From: Microbulbifer pacificus
Lineage (GTDB): Bacteria > Pseudomonadota > Gammaproteobacteria > Pseudomonadales > Cellvibrionaceae
Length of the DNA: 64,000 nt
Direction of reading: 5' to 3'
NCBI RefSeq assembly: GCF_033723955.1
Contig: NZ_CP137555.1
Location: 745,001 to 809,000 of the forward strand
Both the position numbers and the translations under genes were made by a program. The number at the start of each line of letters is the position of its first letter. Position 1 is the first letter of the stretch. Below, one piece after another: positions 1-8,009 of this stretch. Below the pieces are notes generated by a model. That model ran no database searches. It was not told the origin of the DNA and saw nothing but the letters and a program-made list of their open reading frames with translations.

Positions 1-44
1 GCGATCAAAAACTTTTCTGCTCTTGGCCGCTGAAAGTGGTGGGC

Positions 45-72
45 ATCTTACCAGCGGTCCGACAAAAATCAA
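45..72 (-). promoter_or_regulatory. Possible stable-RNA type promoter reading out of the window
   Basis: On the minus strand a TTGATT box (67-72) and a TAAGAT box (45-50) are separated by 16 bases, followed by a GC-rich discriminator. No gene follows inside the window. In many gammaproteobacteria csrA is followed by tRNA-Ser genes, so a tRNA promoter is a reasonable guess, but the tRNA itself would lie outside. Confidence 0.35.
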
Positions 73-130
73 TGGGGAATCAATAACTTTTTGCAATTTC
101 TTCAGGAGCGACCACAAATTGCACAGACAC

Positions 131-155
131 AAAAAAAGGCCGCCGCAGCGACCTT
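131..155 (-). terminator. Rho-independent terminator of csrA
   Basis: Read on the minus strand, an 8-bp stem (148-155 with 136-143, including one G-U pair) with a TGCG loop is followed by a run of seven T. The G-U pair becomes a C-A mismatch on the plus strand, so it fits minus-strand use. It sits about 30 bases after the csrA stop. Confidence 0.8.
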
Positions 156-187
156 TTTCTGGATGAGTGCCGCCTAGAAGATCTACT

Positions 188-382
188 TCAATCGGCGTCA
201 CCCTCACTGGGAGTTTGCTTCTCACGCTGAATGCGCTGGTAAATCTCTTCGCGATGAACAGCAACTTCCTTGGGTGCATTGACACCGATCCGCACCTGGT
301 TGCCCTTTACGCCCAACACGGTAACCGTCACATTATCACCAACCATCAGTGTCTCACCGATACGGCGGGTTAAAATCAACAT
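188..382 (-). CDS. csrA: Carbon storage regulator CsrA
   Basis: Small dimeric RNA-binding protein (64 aa) that binds GGA motifs in mRNA leaders and represses or stabilises the transcripts; it acts in the cytoplasm. The start ([11 protein letters not shown]) and the [22 protein letters not shown] segment are family hallmarks, including the Arg near residue 44 used in RNA binding; the tail beyond residue 55 is variable. The ATG has a strong AAGGAG site (392-397). It lies downstream of alaS and lysC, as in Pseudomonas, and is followed by a terminator. The leader carries a close match to the CsrA binding consensus, so self-regulation is likely. Identity is secure. Confidence 0.97.
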   Translation of the reverse strand: MLILTRRIGETLMVGDNVTVTVLGVKGNQVRIGVNAPKEVAVHREEIYQRIQREKQTPSEGDAD

Positions 383-390
383 TACCTACT

Positions 391-408
391 TCTCCTTGAT
401 CATCCTGT
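391..408 (-). promoter_or_regulatory. Putative CsrA binding sites in the csrA leader
   Basis: On the minus strand ACAGGATG (401-408) matches the core of the CsrA consensus RUACARGGAUGU, and a second GGA lies in the AAGGAGA ribosome binding site (391-397). The two GGA motifs are 10 bases apart, a spacing a CsrA dimer can bridge. Binding would cover the ribosome binding site and repress translation. The motif is seen; the function is inferred. Confidence 0.55.
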
Positions 409-597
409 GATTTGGCACGACCGGTTATCCCTGGCCCGCGCCTGGGGCCATAATAACCCGAGAAAGCTGCAAACCGAGAATCTTGTCCGTCACTTTATTC
501 AGTATTGCCCAGACGTTGAAAATCTCAACAGGTCGCACCAGGCGCCAAACAACCAAATTGCTATGGTCACTGGCACCATCCTTCACTCTAGTTATAG

Positions 598-1092
598 CTA
601 TTCCGAAGCCTTGGGCTCAGACAGTTCAAAGGCGCTGTGAAGCGCGCGCACGGCCAACTCCAGGTAGCGCTCGTCGATAATGACTGAAATCTTGATCTCG
701 GAGGTGGTAATCATCTGGATGTTGATGTTGTCATCACCCAGGGCCTCGAACATGCGAGATGCCACATTGGCGTGAGACCGCATACCCACACCCACGATGG
801 AAACCTTGGCGATCTTGTCGTCCGAAACAACTTCGCGGGCGCCCAGCTCCTCGGCCACACGCTCCAGCACCTTGCGCGCCTTGCTTAGATCATTGCGGTG
901 AACGGTAAAGGTGAAGTCAGTGGTACCATCGATCGCGCTGATATTCTGAACAATCACATCCACTTCAATGTTTTCCGCACCGACCGGCGCCAGAATACGA
1001 CACGCCACTCCGGGGGTATCCGGTACACCGCGGATTGTCAGTTTCGCCTCGTCGCGATTGAAAGCGATGCCGGATACTACTGGCTGTTCCAT
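598..1092 (-). other. Possible in-frame internal start giving the aspartate kinase beta subunit
   Basis: ATG at 1090-1092 (Met249 of LysC) is preceded by GAGGAAG about ten bases upstream. Translation from here would give a 164-aa protein made only of the ACT regulatory region, starting MEQPVVSGIAFNRDEAK. In Corynebacterium the beta subunit starts at the equivalent place with a very similar sequence (family knowledge). Use here is an inference. Confidence 0.45.
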
Positions 1093-1836
1093 TTCGTTGT
1101 CTTCCTCATCCAGACTAATCAGTGTGCCATCGCCCTCTTCAAACGTAGAGAGCACGCGTAGAGGCACTTTGTACTTCCCGGCAAACTCAACCGCGCGAAT
1201 CTGCAAAACCTTGGAGCCGAGGCTGGCCATTTCCAGCATTTCCTCAAAGGTGATGCGATCGAGGCGACGAGCGCTATCCACAACCCGGGGATCCGTGGTG
1301 TAAACGCCATCGACGTCGGTGTAGATCTGACATTCGGTCGCATTCAATGCTGCTGCCAGAGCAACGCCCGTTGTATCCGAACCTCCGCGACCAAGGGTTG
1401 TGATATTGCCCTCATCATCAACCCCCTGGAAACCAGCGACCACAACCACCTTGCCGGAGTCGAGATCGCGACGCATGCGCTCTACATCGATATGCTGAAT
1501 ACGAGCTTTGGTATGGGCGTTATCGGTAAGGATCTTGACCTGTCCGCCAGTGTAAGAGCATGCATCATAGCCGCGCTTCTTCAGCGCCATACTCAGCAGC
1601 GCAATGGTTACCTGCTCACCGGTTGAAACCAAGACATCCATCTCGCGAGGATCCGGATGCTCCTGGATCTGTCGCGCCAGGTCGATCAGTCGGTTGGTCT
1701 CCCCGCTCATCGCGGAAAGCACCACCACCATATCGTGACCCTGCGCTTTGAAACCGGCCACCTTGTCAGCAACAGCCTCAATGCGCTCAACAGAGCCCAC
1801 AGAGGTGCCACCATATTTCTGCACGAACAAACTCAT
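598..1836 (-). CDS. lysC: Aspartate kinase
   Basis: Phosphorylates L-aspartate to open the pathway to lysine/diaminopimelate, threonine and methionine. The protein has 412 aa, the usual length for the Pseudomonas-type enzyme. The kinase domain (about 1-245) begins with the KYGGTS motif (7-12) and contains GRGGSDTT (149-156). Two ACT-type regulatory segments fill about 265-400. It lies between alaS and csrA with 157 bases to alaS and its own leader hairpin; no lysine riboswitch is visible. A Met at residue 249 with an upstream AGGAAG could start a separate regulatory subunit, as known for Corynebacterium and Bacillus LysC. Feedback by lysine and/or threonine is expected from the family but not shown by the sequence. 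Confidence 0.96.
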   Translation of the reverse strand: MSLFVQKYGGTSVGSVERIEAVADKVAGFKAQGHDMVVVLSAMSGETNRLIDLARQIQEHPDPREMDVLVSTGEQVTIALLSMALKKRGYDACSYTGGQVKILTDNAHTKARIQHIDVERMRRDLDSGKVVVVAGFQGVDDEGNITTLGRGGSDTTGVALAAALNATECQIYTDVDGVYTTDPRVVDSARRLDRITFEEMLEMASLGSKVLQIRAVEFAGKYKVPLRVLSTFEEGDGTLISLDEEDNEMEQPVVSGIAFNRDEAKLTIRGVPDTPGVACRILAPVGAENIEVDVIVQNISAIDGTTDFTFTVHRNDLSKARKVLERVAEELGAREVVSDDKIAKVSIVGVGMRSHANVASRMFEALGDDNINIQMITTSEIKISVIIDERYLELAVRALHSAFELSEPKASE

Positions 1837-1859
1837 CGTTCTAGTGTTCCTTACTACCT

Positions 1860-1896
1860 AAGTGCGCGGTACCCGACTCGCGCGTGTCGCGCACTT
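1860..1896 (-). repeat. Inverted repeat in the alaS-lysC spacer
   Basis: AAGTGCGCG (1860-1868) and CGCGCACTT (1888-1896) are perfect inverted copies with a 19-base loop, ending 23 bases before the lysC start. No T-run follows on either strand, so it is not a classical terminator. It may be a leader structure or an operator. Confidence 0.4.
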
Positions 1897-1993
1897 AATC
1901 ACCAAACCCCGGGCAAATCAACTGCAAAACGGCAATTTACACAGGAGCGAAGCCTGCAATTCCGGGATCGCCAACACAATCGGCTAATTGGTT

Positions 1994-4606
1994 TCACTTG
2001 ATATTGTTTTTTACCCATTCGGGCACTGCCTTCAGCAGCTCAGGCAATGCATTGACGTCGACACCGCCACCCTGGGCCATATCCGGACGACCACCGCCCT
2101 TACCCCCCAGCTCGCCAGCGGCGAAACGCATCAGATCGCCCGCTGCCAATCGGTCGGTAAGGTCCTTGGTGACCGCGGCAATCAGGGCGACCTTGTCTTC
2201 ATCGGGAGCAGCCAGTAGCAAAATTCCACTGCCCAGTTTGTTTTTAAGCTGGTCCGCCAGATCTCGCAGCGATTTTGCATCTGCACCTTCAATAGAGGTT
2301 GCCAGCAACTTCACGCCGGCAACCTCAACGGCCTGACTCGTTAAATCGCCGCCAGCACCACTGGCGAGCTTGGTTTTCAACTGTGCGAGCTCTTTTTCCA
2401 GCTTGCGATTATTGGCAAGCAGCTGCTCCACCTTGTCCGCCAGGTTCTCTGGACGGGCCTTCAATAGAGTTGCCGCGTGATCCAGACGCTGCTGGGCCTG
2501 ATCGAAAAGCGCCAGTGCGTGAGCACCAGTAACCGCTTCGATTCGGCGCTGCCCGGAAGCAATACCACTCTCTCCAACAATGCGCAGCAAACCGATATCA
2601 CCGGTGCGCTTTACATGGGTGCCGCCACAAAGCTCAACGGAAAAAGTACCCGCTTCACCACTTTCACCCATCGAGAGTACGCGCACGCTATCGCCATACT
2701 TCTCGCCAAACAGTGCCATGGCACCCTTTGCTTTGGCGGTATCGATATCAGTTTCTTCGGTTTCCACCGCTGTATTCGCACGAATCTGGCTATTTACCAG
2801 CGCTTCGATCGCGCGCAACTGTTTGATCGTTACCGCTTCGGGATGAGAGAAATCAAAGCGCAGACGCTCGGAATCCACCAGTGACCCTTTCTGGGTGACA
2901 TGCTCTCCCAGCACCTTGCGCAGTGCTGCATGCAGTAAATGGGTGGCGGAGTGGTTGAGTGCCGTGGACTGACGAACATCCGCGGCCACATCCGCATCGA
3001 CTTGGTCGCCGACTGCCAGGCTTCCAGAAAGAAGTTTGCCCTGATGCAGGTGGTGGCCGCCGAGCTTGGTGCAGTCGGATACTTCAAAACGGCCGGACGC
3101 TGCCTGCAGGTAACCGCTGTCACCTACCTGGCCGCCGGACTCTGCATAAAACGGCGTACGATCCAGAACAACCGCTCCGAACTCCCCTTCCTCAAGACGA
3201 TCCACCGGCTCCCCGTCTTTGACGATGGCCAGTACTTTGCCAGTGGCAGAAACGCCGTCGTAACCGAGAAACTCGGTTGCGCCCTCAATATTCAGGCTGC
3301 CGGTATAGTCCTGCTTGAACTTGCCCGCAGCGCGCGCGCGTTCGCGTTGCGCTTCCATCGCGGTTTCATAGCCAGCCATATCCAGCGTCAGGCCGCGCTC
3401 GCGGGCGATATCCTGAGTCAGATCCGTCGGGAAACCGTAGGTATCGTGCAGGGTGAACACCAGATCACCGGGCACTTCGGTGCCTTCGAGGGACTCCAGT
3501 GCTTCATCCAGCAGTGCCAGTCCCTTGTCGAGGGTTTTGGCAAATTGCTCTTCTTCTTTGCGCAGGGCGTTTTCAATCACGGATTGCTTCTCGCGCAGTT
3601 CCGGGTACGCCTCGCCCATCTCCTGCACCAGCGCCTGCACCAGCTTGTAGAAAAAGATTTCCTGGTGACCGAGCTTGTGTCCGTGGCGAATCGCACGGCG
3701 AATAATGCGGCGCAGCACAAATCCGCGACCTTCGTTGGAAGGCATCACGCCATCGGCAATCAGGAAGGAGCAGGAGCGGATGTGGTCGGCAATTACCCGC
3801 AGGGATTTTTCTTCGGTATTCGCACAGCCGACAATTTCCCCGGCCGCTTTCAGCAGTGCCTGGAACAGGTCGATTTCGTAGTTGGAATGCACACCCTGCA
3901 TAACCGCAGCGATACGCTCAAGCCCCATACCGGTATCTACCGAAGGCTTGGGCAGCGGGTGCAATTCGCCATCGGCAGAGCGCTCGAACTGCATGAATAC
4001 CAGGTTCCAGACCTCGATATAGCGGTCGAGGTCGTCATTATCGGACCCGGGGGGGCCGCCGGGAACATCTTCACCGTGATCGTAGAAAATTTCCGAACTG
4101 GGGCCACATGGACCGGTGTCCCCCATTTGCCAGAAGTTGTCTTCATCCAGACGGGAGAAACGGTCGGCGCTGACACCGACTTCTTTCAGCCAGATATCCG
4201 CGGCTTCGTCGTCGCTGATATGCACGGTAACCCACAGACGCTCTTCAGGAAGGTTCAGAACCTTGGTCAGAAACTCCCAGGCAAACTGGATAGCTTCGCG
4301 CTTGAAATAGTCGCCGAAGCTGAAGTTGCCCAGCATTTCGAAAAAGGTGTGGTGACGTGCGGTGTAGCCGACGTTTTCCAGGTCGTTGTGTTTACCGCCG
4401 GCGCGCACACAGCGCTGTGAACTGGTGGCGCGCACATAGGGGCGCGGGTCCTGTCCGAGGAAGGTATCCTTGAACTGCACCATGCCGGCATTGGTGAACA
4501 GCAGGGTCGGGTCGTTGCCCGGTACCAGCGAGCTGGAAGCCACCCGGGTGTGCCCCTGCTCGGCAAAGTAGTTGAGAAATGCTTCGCGTATCTGTGCGCT
4601 CTTCAT
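1994..4606 (-). CDS. alaS: Alanine--tRNA ligase
   Basis: Charges tRNA-Ala and edits mischarged serine or glycine. The chosen start ([14 protein letters not shown]) gives 870 aa, near the usual 875; a GTG 13 codons upstream is possible but adds residues not typical of the family. The catalytic domain has the conserved [12 protein letters not shown] and [19 protein letters not shown] segments (first 110 residues). The editing domain carries [12 protein letters not shown] and the zinc-site CGGTH, and the C-terminal DHHA1 region ends with [14 protein letters not shown]. Upstream is the HIT protein gene; downstream is lysC. In E. coli recA-recX is directly next to alaS; here a block of about 3.3 kb lies between. 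Confidence 0.97.
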   Translation of the reverse strand: MKSAQIREAFLNYFAEQGHTRVASSSLVPGNDPTLLFTNAGMVQFKDTFLGQDPRPYVRATSSQRCVRAGGKHNDLENVGYTARHHTFFEMLGNFSFGDYFKREAIQFAWEFLTKVLNLPEERLWVTVHISDDEAADIWLKEVGVSADRFSRLDEDNFWQMGDTGPCGPSSEIFYDHGEDVPGGPPGSDNDDLDRYIEVWNLVFMQFERSADGELHPLPKPSVDTGMGLERIAAVMQGVHSNYEIDLFQALLKAAGEIVGCANTEEKSLRVIADHIRSCSFLIADGVMPSNEGRGFVLRRIIRRAIRHGHKLGHQEIFFYKLVQALVQEMGEAYPELREKQSVIENALRKEEEQFAKTLDKGLALLDEALESLEGTEVPGDLVFTLHDTYGFPTDLTQDIARERGLTLDMAGYETAMEAQRERARAAGKFKQDYTGSLNIEGATEFLGYDGVSATGKVLAIVKDGEPVDRLEEGEFGAVVLDRTPFYAESGGQVGDSGYLQAASGRFEVSDCTKLGGHHLHQGKLLSGSLAVGDQVDADVAADVRQSTALNHSATHLLHAALRKVLGEHVTQKGSLVDSERLRFDFSHPEAVTIKQLRAIEALVNSQIRANTAVETEETDIDTAKAKGAMALFGEKYGDSVRVLSMGESGEAGTFSVELCGGTHVKRTGDIGLLRIVGESGIASGQRRIEAVTGAHALALFDQAQQRLDHAATLLKARPENLADKVEQLLANNRKLEKELAQLKTKLASGAGGDLTSQAVEVAGVKLLATSIEGADAKSLRDLADQLKNKLGSGILLLAAPDEDKVALIAAVTKDLTDRLAAGDLMRFAAGELGGKGGGRPDMAQGGGVDVNALPELLKAVPEWVKNNIK

Positions 4607-4677
4607 CCAGCCAATTTCCACGTCGTCAGTAATAAACACCGGCACCGGTACTCGGTACCATTCATCAAATTCTCTGC

Positions 4678-5040
4678 TCAGCCCTGCAGATCATCCGCTA
4701 GGCCCGCTTCAGGCATCTTGCGCTGAGCCAGCAAATGGATATGCAGGTGGAACACGGTCTGCCCTGCCCCGCGGCCATTGTTGACCACCAGGCGAAAGCC
4801 ATCTTCCAGCTTGAGTCGCCGCGCCATGTCGGCAGCCACGCACATCAGGTGCCCCAGCAACGGGGCGTGCTCGACGCGCGCGTCAGCGAGGCTGACCAGG
4901 GGGGTGCGGGGAATGATCAGCAGGTGCGTCGGCGCCTGGGGCGATCGGTCCTCGATGACGATGCACTGATCGTCTTCATACAACCGCCGTGCCGGCAGCT
5001 CGCCGGCCATGATCCGGGTGAACACACTGGCCTCAGCCAT
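4678..5040 (-). CDS. HIT family nucleotide-binding protein
   Basis: A 120-aa histidine-triad protein. The HLHIH signature (98-102) ends the family motif, and the preceding [11 protein letters not shown] loop is typical of the HINT/Fhit-like phosphate-binding site. Such proteins hydrolyse AMP-linked substrates such as adenosine phosphoramidates; the true substrate is unknown. The ATG at 5038-5040 follows a strong GGGAGG site, so the longer reading upstream is not used. It is flanked by the small Trm112-like gene and alaS, all on the minus strand with short spacers, suggesting co-transcription with either. Confidence 0.88.
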   Translation of the reverse strand: MAEASVFTRIMAGELPARRLYEDDQCIVIEDRSPQAPTHLLIIPRTPLVSLADARVEHAPLLGHLMCVAADMARRLKLEDGFRLVVNNGRGAGQTVFHLHIHLLAQRKMPEAGLADDLQG

Positions 5041-5089
5041 CTTCGCCTCCCTGGTGCCGGGCAAGCACCCCGGCAACGTCTCTGCGGAG

Positions 5090-5275
5090 TTACTTTTCCA
5101 GCTTTTCGTCTGCGGTCAGCTGACGCGCTTCAGACTCAAGCATGACCGGGATGCCATCCCGTATCGGATAGGCCAGGCCGCTGGCTTTGCATACCAGTTC
5201 CTGGGTTTCTTCGCGGTACTCAAGCGGTGCCTTGCTGACCGGACAGACCAGCAGGCTCAACAGTTTTTTGTCCAT
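5090..5275 (-). CDS. Trm112/YcaR-like small protein
   Basis: A 61-aa protein of the Trm112 family (YcaR in E. coli, next to kdsB). The family shows a short zinc-ribbon-like fold; in eukaryotes Trm112 activates methyltransferases, while the bacterial role is unclear. The sequence has CPVSK at 11-15 where E. coli has CPVC, so one of the usual zinc cysteines is a Ser and only Cys11 and Cys29 remain. [18 protein letters not shown] near the end is the most conserved block. It stands apart from the lpxK-kdsB context seen in other species. Confidence 0.85.
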   Translation of the reverse strand: MDKKLLSLLVCPVSKAPLEYREETQELVCKASGLAYPIRDGIPVMLESEARQLTADEKLEK

Positions 5276-5292
5276 GATCCACTCTGCAACGG

Positions 5293-5321
5293 CCTGAGGC
5301 CCGGCAACACCGAGCCTCAGG
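5293..5321. repeat. Imperfect hairpin between hydrolase gene and Trm112-like gene
   Basis: CCTGAGGC (5293-5300) and GCCTCAGG (5314-5321) form an 8-bp stem with an inner CGG/CCG pair. No T-run follows on either strand, so it is not called a terminator; the role is unknown. Confidence 0.4.
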
Positions 5322-5415
5322 TCAAAAATGACCGCGTATGGTACAACGCTTTTCGGGGGTTTTCACCGCTGGCGGCAGAATTGCAGCGGCAAGGTAAACA
5401 GGGATCTGGCCTGCC

Positions 5416-6276
5416 TCAAAGGCTGGCCAGATCCCGCAGCGCCGGAGACTCGCGCCGCGACAGGGCATTCAGGTGTCCGACCAGCAGATCGAGCGCCTTG
5501 GCGCCATCTTCCGGTTCATTGAATATCTCGTGGTAGGCACCGGGAAAGCTGCACAGACGGTGAACATCGCCCCGCAGGCCATCAAACCAGCGGTAACTGG
5601 CGGCTGAATCCACCAGTCTATCCCCTTCCGGCACCAGCAGCAGACAGGGGATTTCAATCGCCTCAGGCTGCGCCAGTAGCTGCTCCCGCATCTGCCGATA
5701 TCCGGTATACCAGCGGGGCGTTATGCGGCTGTGCACCAGGTCGTCCTTGCGGTATGCGTCGACAACTTCCGAATCGCGACTGATCCACTGCGCTTGCAGA
5801 CGATTGGACAGCGGCACCCCCGGGCATACTTTCCCCAGCAGGCGCAGCAGGCGCAACTCAAGCCCCGCGGGCTCTTTCGCCCCGACAAAGGCCGGCGCGG
5901 ACAGCACCAGACTGTCGACCGGGCAGTTCTCCTCCGAGGTCGCGATGCTCGCGCAGGCGATCACTCCCCCCATACTGTGCCCGAGTAAATGAAGTGACAA
6001 ACCCGCATTCTCGTGCCTGACCAGGCGGATAAACTGGCAGAGGTCCCGGGAGTAATCCGCAAAATCACCAATATCCCCTCGGCGACCGGGGGACTGTCCG
6101 TGACCGTAGTGGTCCAGTGCGTAGACACTATAACCGCTGGCATTCAGCGCACTTGCGAACCGCCGGTAGCGACCGCTGTGCTCACCCAGTCCGTGAGACA
6201 CCACCACCACACCCAACGCATTTTCTACCCACCATCGCCGGTAGTGCAGGCGCAAACCTCTGGACTCAAAATACAT
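5416..6276 (-). CDS. Alpha/beta hydrolase, monoacylglycerol lipase-like
   Basis: A 286-aa serine hydrolase of the lysophospholipase/monoglyceride lipase type (Hydrolase_4). The oxyanion segment HGLGEHSGRY starts at His28, the nucleophile elbow GHSMGG places Ser101, Asp219 lies in PEGDRLVD, and His249 in AYHEIFNE completes the triad. It has no signal peptide, so it is probably cytoplasmic or peripherally membrane bound. The start has a strong AAAGGAG site. A 19-bp palindrome lies about 39-57 bases upstream. glpK is the next gene upstream on the same strand, so together they could use acylglycerols: the lipase frees glycerol and GlpK phosphorylates it. This pairing is an inference; the substrate is not shown. 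Confidence 0.85.
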   Translation of the reverse strand: MYFESRGLRLHYRRWWVENALGVVVVSHGLGEHSGRYRRFASALNASGYSVYALDHYGHGQSPGRRGDIGDFADYSRDLCQFIRLVRHENAGLSLHLLGHSMGGVIACASIATSEENCPVDSLVLSAPAFVGAKEPAGLELRLLRLLGKVCPGVPLSNRLQAQWISRDSEVVDAYRKDDLVHSRITPRWYTGYRQMREQLLAQPEAIEIPCLLLVPEGDRLVDSAASYRWFDGLRGDVHRLCSFPGAYHEIFNEPEDGAKALDLLVGHLNALSRRESPALRDLASL

Positions 6277-6314
6277 GGCGCTCTCCTTTCTTATGGTTAT
6301 GTACGGATACTGCC

Positions 6315-6333
6315 ACTTCGATGTTATCGAAGT
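6315..6333. promoter_or_regulatory. Perfect palindrome upstream of the hydrolase gene, candidate operator
   Basis: ACTTCGAT (6315-6322) and ATCGAAGT (6326-6333) form an 8-bp perfect inverted repeat with a 3-base centre. It lies between glpK and the hydrolase start, in the zone where a promoter is expected. The size fits a dimeric repressor site. No regulator gene is adjacent. Confidence 0.4.
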
Positions 6334-6412
6334 ATTTCCGGATCGGTTTTGGGCCAGCCAAACTAAAGGTCAGCCCCTCTCTCATCATTCGTGCTTGCTT
6401 TTTCATCCGCCA

Positions 6413-7900
6413 CTAGTCAGGCCGGTAGCTGCGGCAGGCTGCTACTGCCTGGCGCCAGCCATCCAGCAGCCCCCGCCGTTGCAACTCGCCCATTTGCGGC
6501 AGGAAATCCTGCTCGATGTCCTGCAACGATGCCGGAAGCTGCTCGCTCCCCCAGATACCGGCCCCGATACCCGCGAGGAGCGCGGCACCTACCGCCGTGG
6601 ACTCAATCTGCCGAGGCCGCTCGACCCGCAGACGGGAAATATCCGCCTGGAACTGCATAAGGAAATTATTGGCACTGGCGCCACCATCGACACGCAAGCA
6701 CTGCAACTCCACACCCAATGCCTGCGCCATCAGGCTTGCGAGCTCGTGGCACTGATACGCAATCGACTCCAGGGTTGCCCGCACCAGTTCCGCCCGCCCC
6801 GCTCCCCGGGTCAGCCCGAAAACCGACCCGCGCGCGGCCGCATCCCAGTGCGGCGCACCGAGGCCACTGAAGGCCGGCACCAGATAAACACCGCGGGTAT
6901 CGGGGATGGCCTGGGCGATCTGCTCCGTTTCCGCCGCCTGCTGGATCACGCCCATATCATCCCGCAACCACTGTACCGCCGCGCCACCATTGAATACCGA
7001 ACCCTCAATCGCGTATTGCGGTTGCCCCGAATGGTCGCAGGCAATGGTTGTCAGTAGCCCCTCGGGTACCAGCGGTCGTCGCTGACCGGCGCTGGCCAGC
7101 ATAAAGCACCCGGTTCCATAGGTATTCTTAAGGCTGCCGGGGAGGATACAACCCTGACCGAACAGGGCAGCCTGCTGGTCACCGGCAACACCGGCGATGG
7201 GCACTTCGGCCCCCAGGAAAGAGTCCGCGGAAGTCTGGGCAAATACACCGGCGGATGGCCTTATTTCCGGCAAAATCGACCGAGGACAATCGAACAGCTC
7301 CAGCAGGTCATCGTCCCACTGGCGGCGATCCAGATTGTAGAGCAGGGTTCGACTGGCATTGGTGTGATCGGTGAGGTGCGCTTGACCACCTGTCAGGCGC
7401 CAGATCAGCCAACTGTCCACAGTGCCAAAGCAGAGCTGCCCGGCCCTGGCACGGCGGTGCAGCTCCGGCTCGTTGCGAAAAATCCAGTGCAGTTTGCTAG
7501 CGGAAAAATACGCGTCGAGCAACAGCCCGGTACTGGCACGCACCATAGACTCGGCACCGGCCTCTTTGAGCCCAGCGCAGATATCCGCGGATCTGCGACA
7601 CTGCCAGACGATGGCCCGATGTACCGGCAGCCCGGTTTTGCGGTCCCACAACACCGTGGTTTCGCGCTGGTTGGTGATTCCCACTGCCCGCAGGTCTGTC
7701 GCGGCAATCCCGGCACGCTGCAGGGCGGCAGCGCAGACTTTGAGCGTAACCTGCCAAATTTCTTCGGCATCGTGCTCAACCCAACCCGGGCGTGGATAGT
7801 ATTGGGGGAATTCGGAGTAACTGCGGCCGCACAGCCGGCCGTCAGCATCGAAAACAAAGGCGGTGGTACCGGTAGTACCCTGGTCGATAGAGAGGATCAT
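6413..7900 (-). CDS. glpK: Glycerol kinase
   Basis: ATP-dependent conversion of glycerol to sn-glycerol 3-phosphate in the cytoplasm. At 495 aa it has normal FGGY-kinase length. MILSIDQGTTGT (1-12) is the phosphate-binding start, GWVEHDAEEIW follows, and the second domain carries GVAGDQQAALFGQGC and the FGGY signature region YLVPAFSGLGAPHWDAAARG. No glpF, glpD or glpR is nearby, so the gene stands as an orphan next to a lipase gene. A TATACT box and a perfect 14-bp palindrome lie in the upstream spacer. The ribosome binding site is weak. Confidence 0.96.
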   Translation of the reverse strand: MILSIDQGTTGTTAFVFDADGRLCGRSYSEFPQYYPRPGWVEHDAEEIWQVTLKVCAAALQRAGIAATDLRAVGITNQRETTVLWDRKTGLPVHRAIVWQCRRSADICAGLKEAGAESMVRASTGLLLDAYFSASKLHWIFRNEPELHRRARAGQLCFGTVDSWLIWRLTGGQAHLTDHTNASRTLLYNLDRRQWDDDLLELFDCPRSILPEIRPSAGVFAQTSADSFLGAEVPIAGVAGDQQAALFGQGCILPGSLKNTYGTGCFMLASAGQRRPLVPEGLLTTIACDHSGQPQYAIEGSVFNGGAAVQWLRDDMGVIQQAAETEQIAQAIPDTRGVYLVPAFSGLGAPHWDAAARGSVFGLTRGAGRAELVRATLESIAYQCHELASLMAQALGVELQCLRVDGGASANNFLMQFQADISRLRVERPRQIESTAVGAALLAGIGAGIWGSEQLPASLQDIEQDFLPQMGELQRRGLLDGWRQAVAACRSYRPD

Positions 7901-7936
7901 CGCGGCTCGCTTCTGGTTATTCTACAGGCCGGCCAT

Positions 7937-7950
7937 CCCACCTAGGTGGG
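7937..7950. promoter_or_regulatory. Perfect 14-bp palindrome upstream of glpK, candidate operator
   Basis: CCCACCTAGGTGGG is fully self-complementary and lies 37-50 bases before the glpK start, just downstream of a possible -10 box (TATACT on the minus strand, 7970-7975). This position suits a repressor operator. No T-run follows, so a recX terminator is less likely. Confidence 0.45.
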
Positions 7951-8009
7951 TGCAAATGGTTCCACGGCCAGTATATACGCTCAACAGAAGCCTGCGTCAG
8001 CCCTCTTAA

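Noticed and set aside
1837..1993. Lysine riboswitch before lysC
   Set aside because: The spacer is only 157 bases and shows a single simple inverted repeat, not the multi-helix lysine riboswitch.
2939..4420. Long plus-strand reading frame opposite alaS (493 codons)
   Set aside because: It lies wholly within alaS, which has all synthetase motifs. High GC at third positions removes stops on the opposite strand; the translation has no recognisable domain.
5293..5321. Terminator between hydrolase and Trm112-like genes
   Set aside because: Good stem but no T-run after it on either strand.
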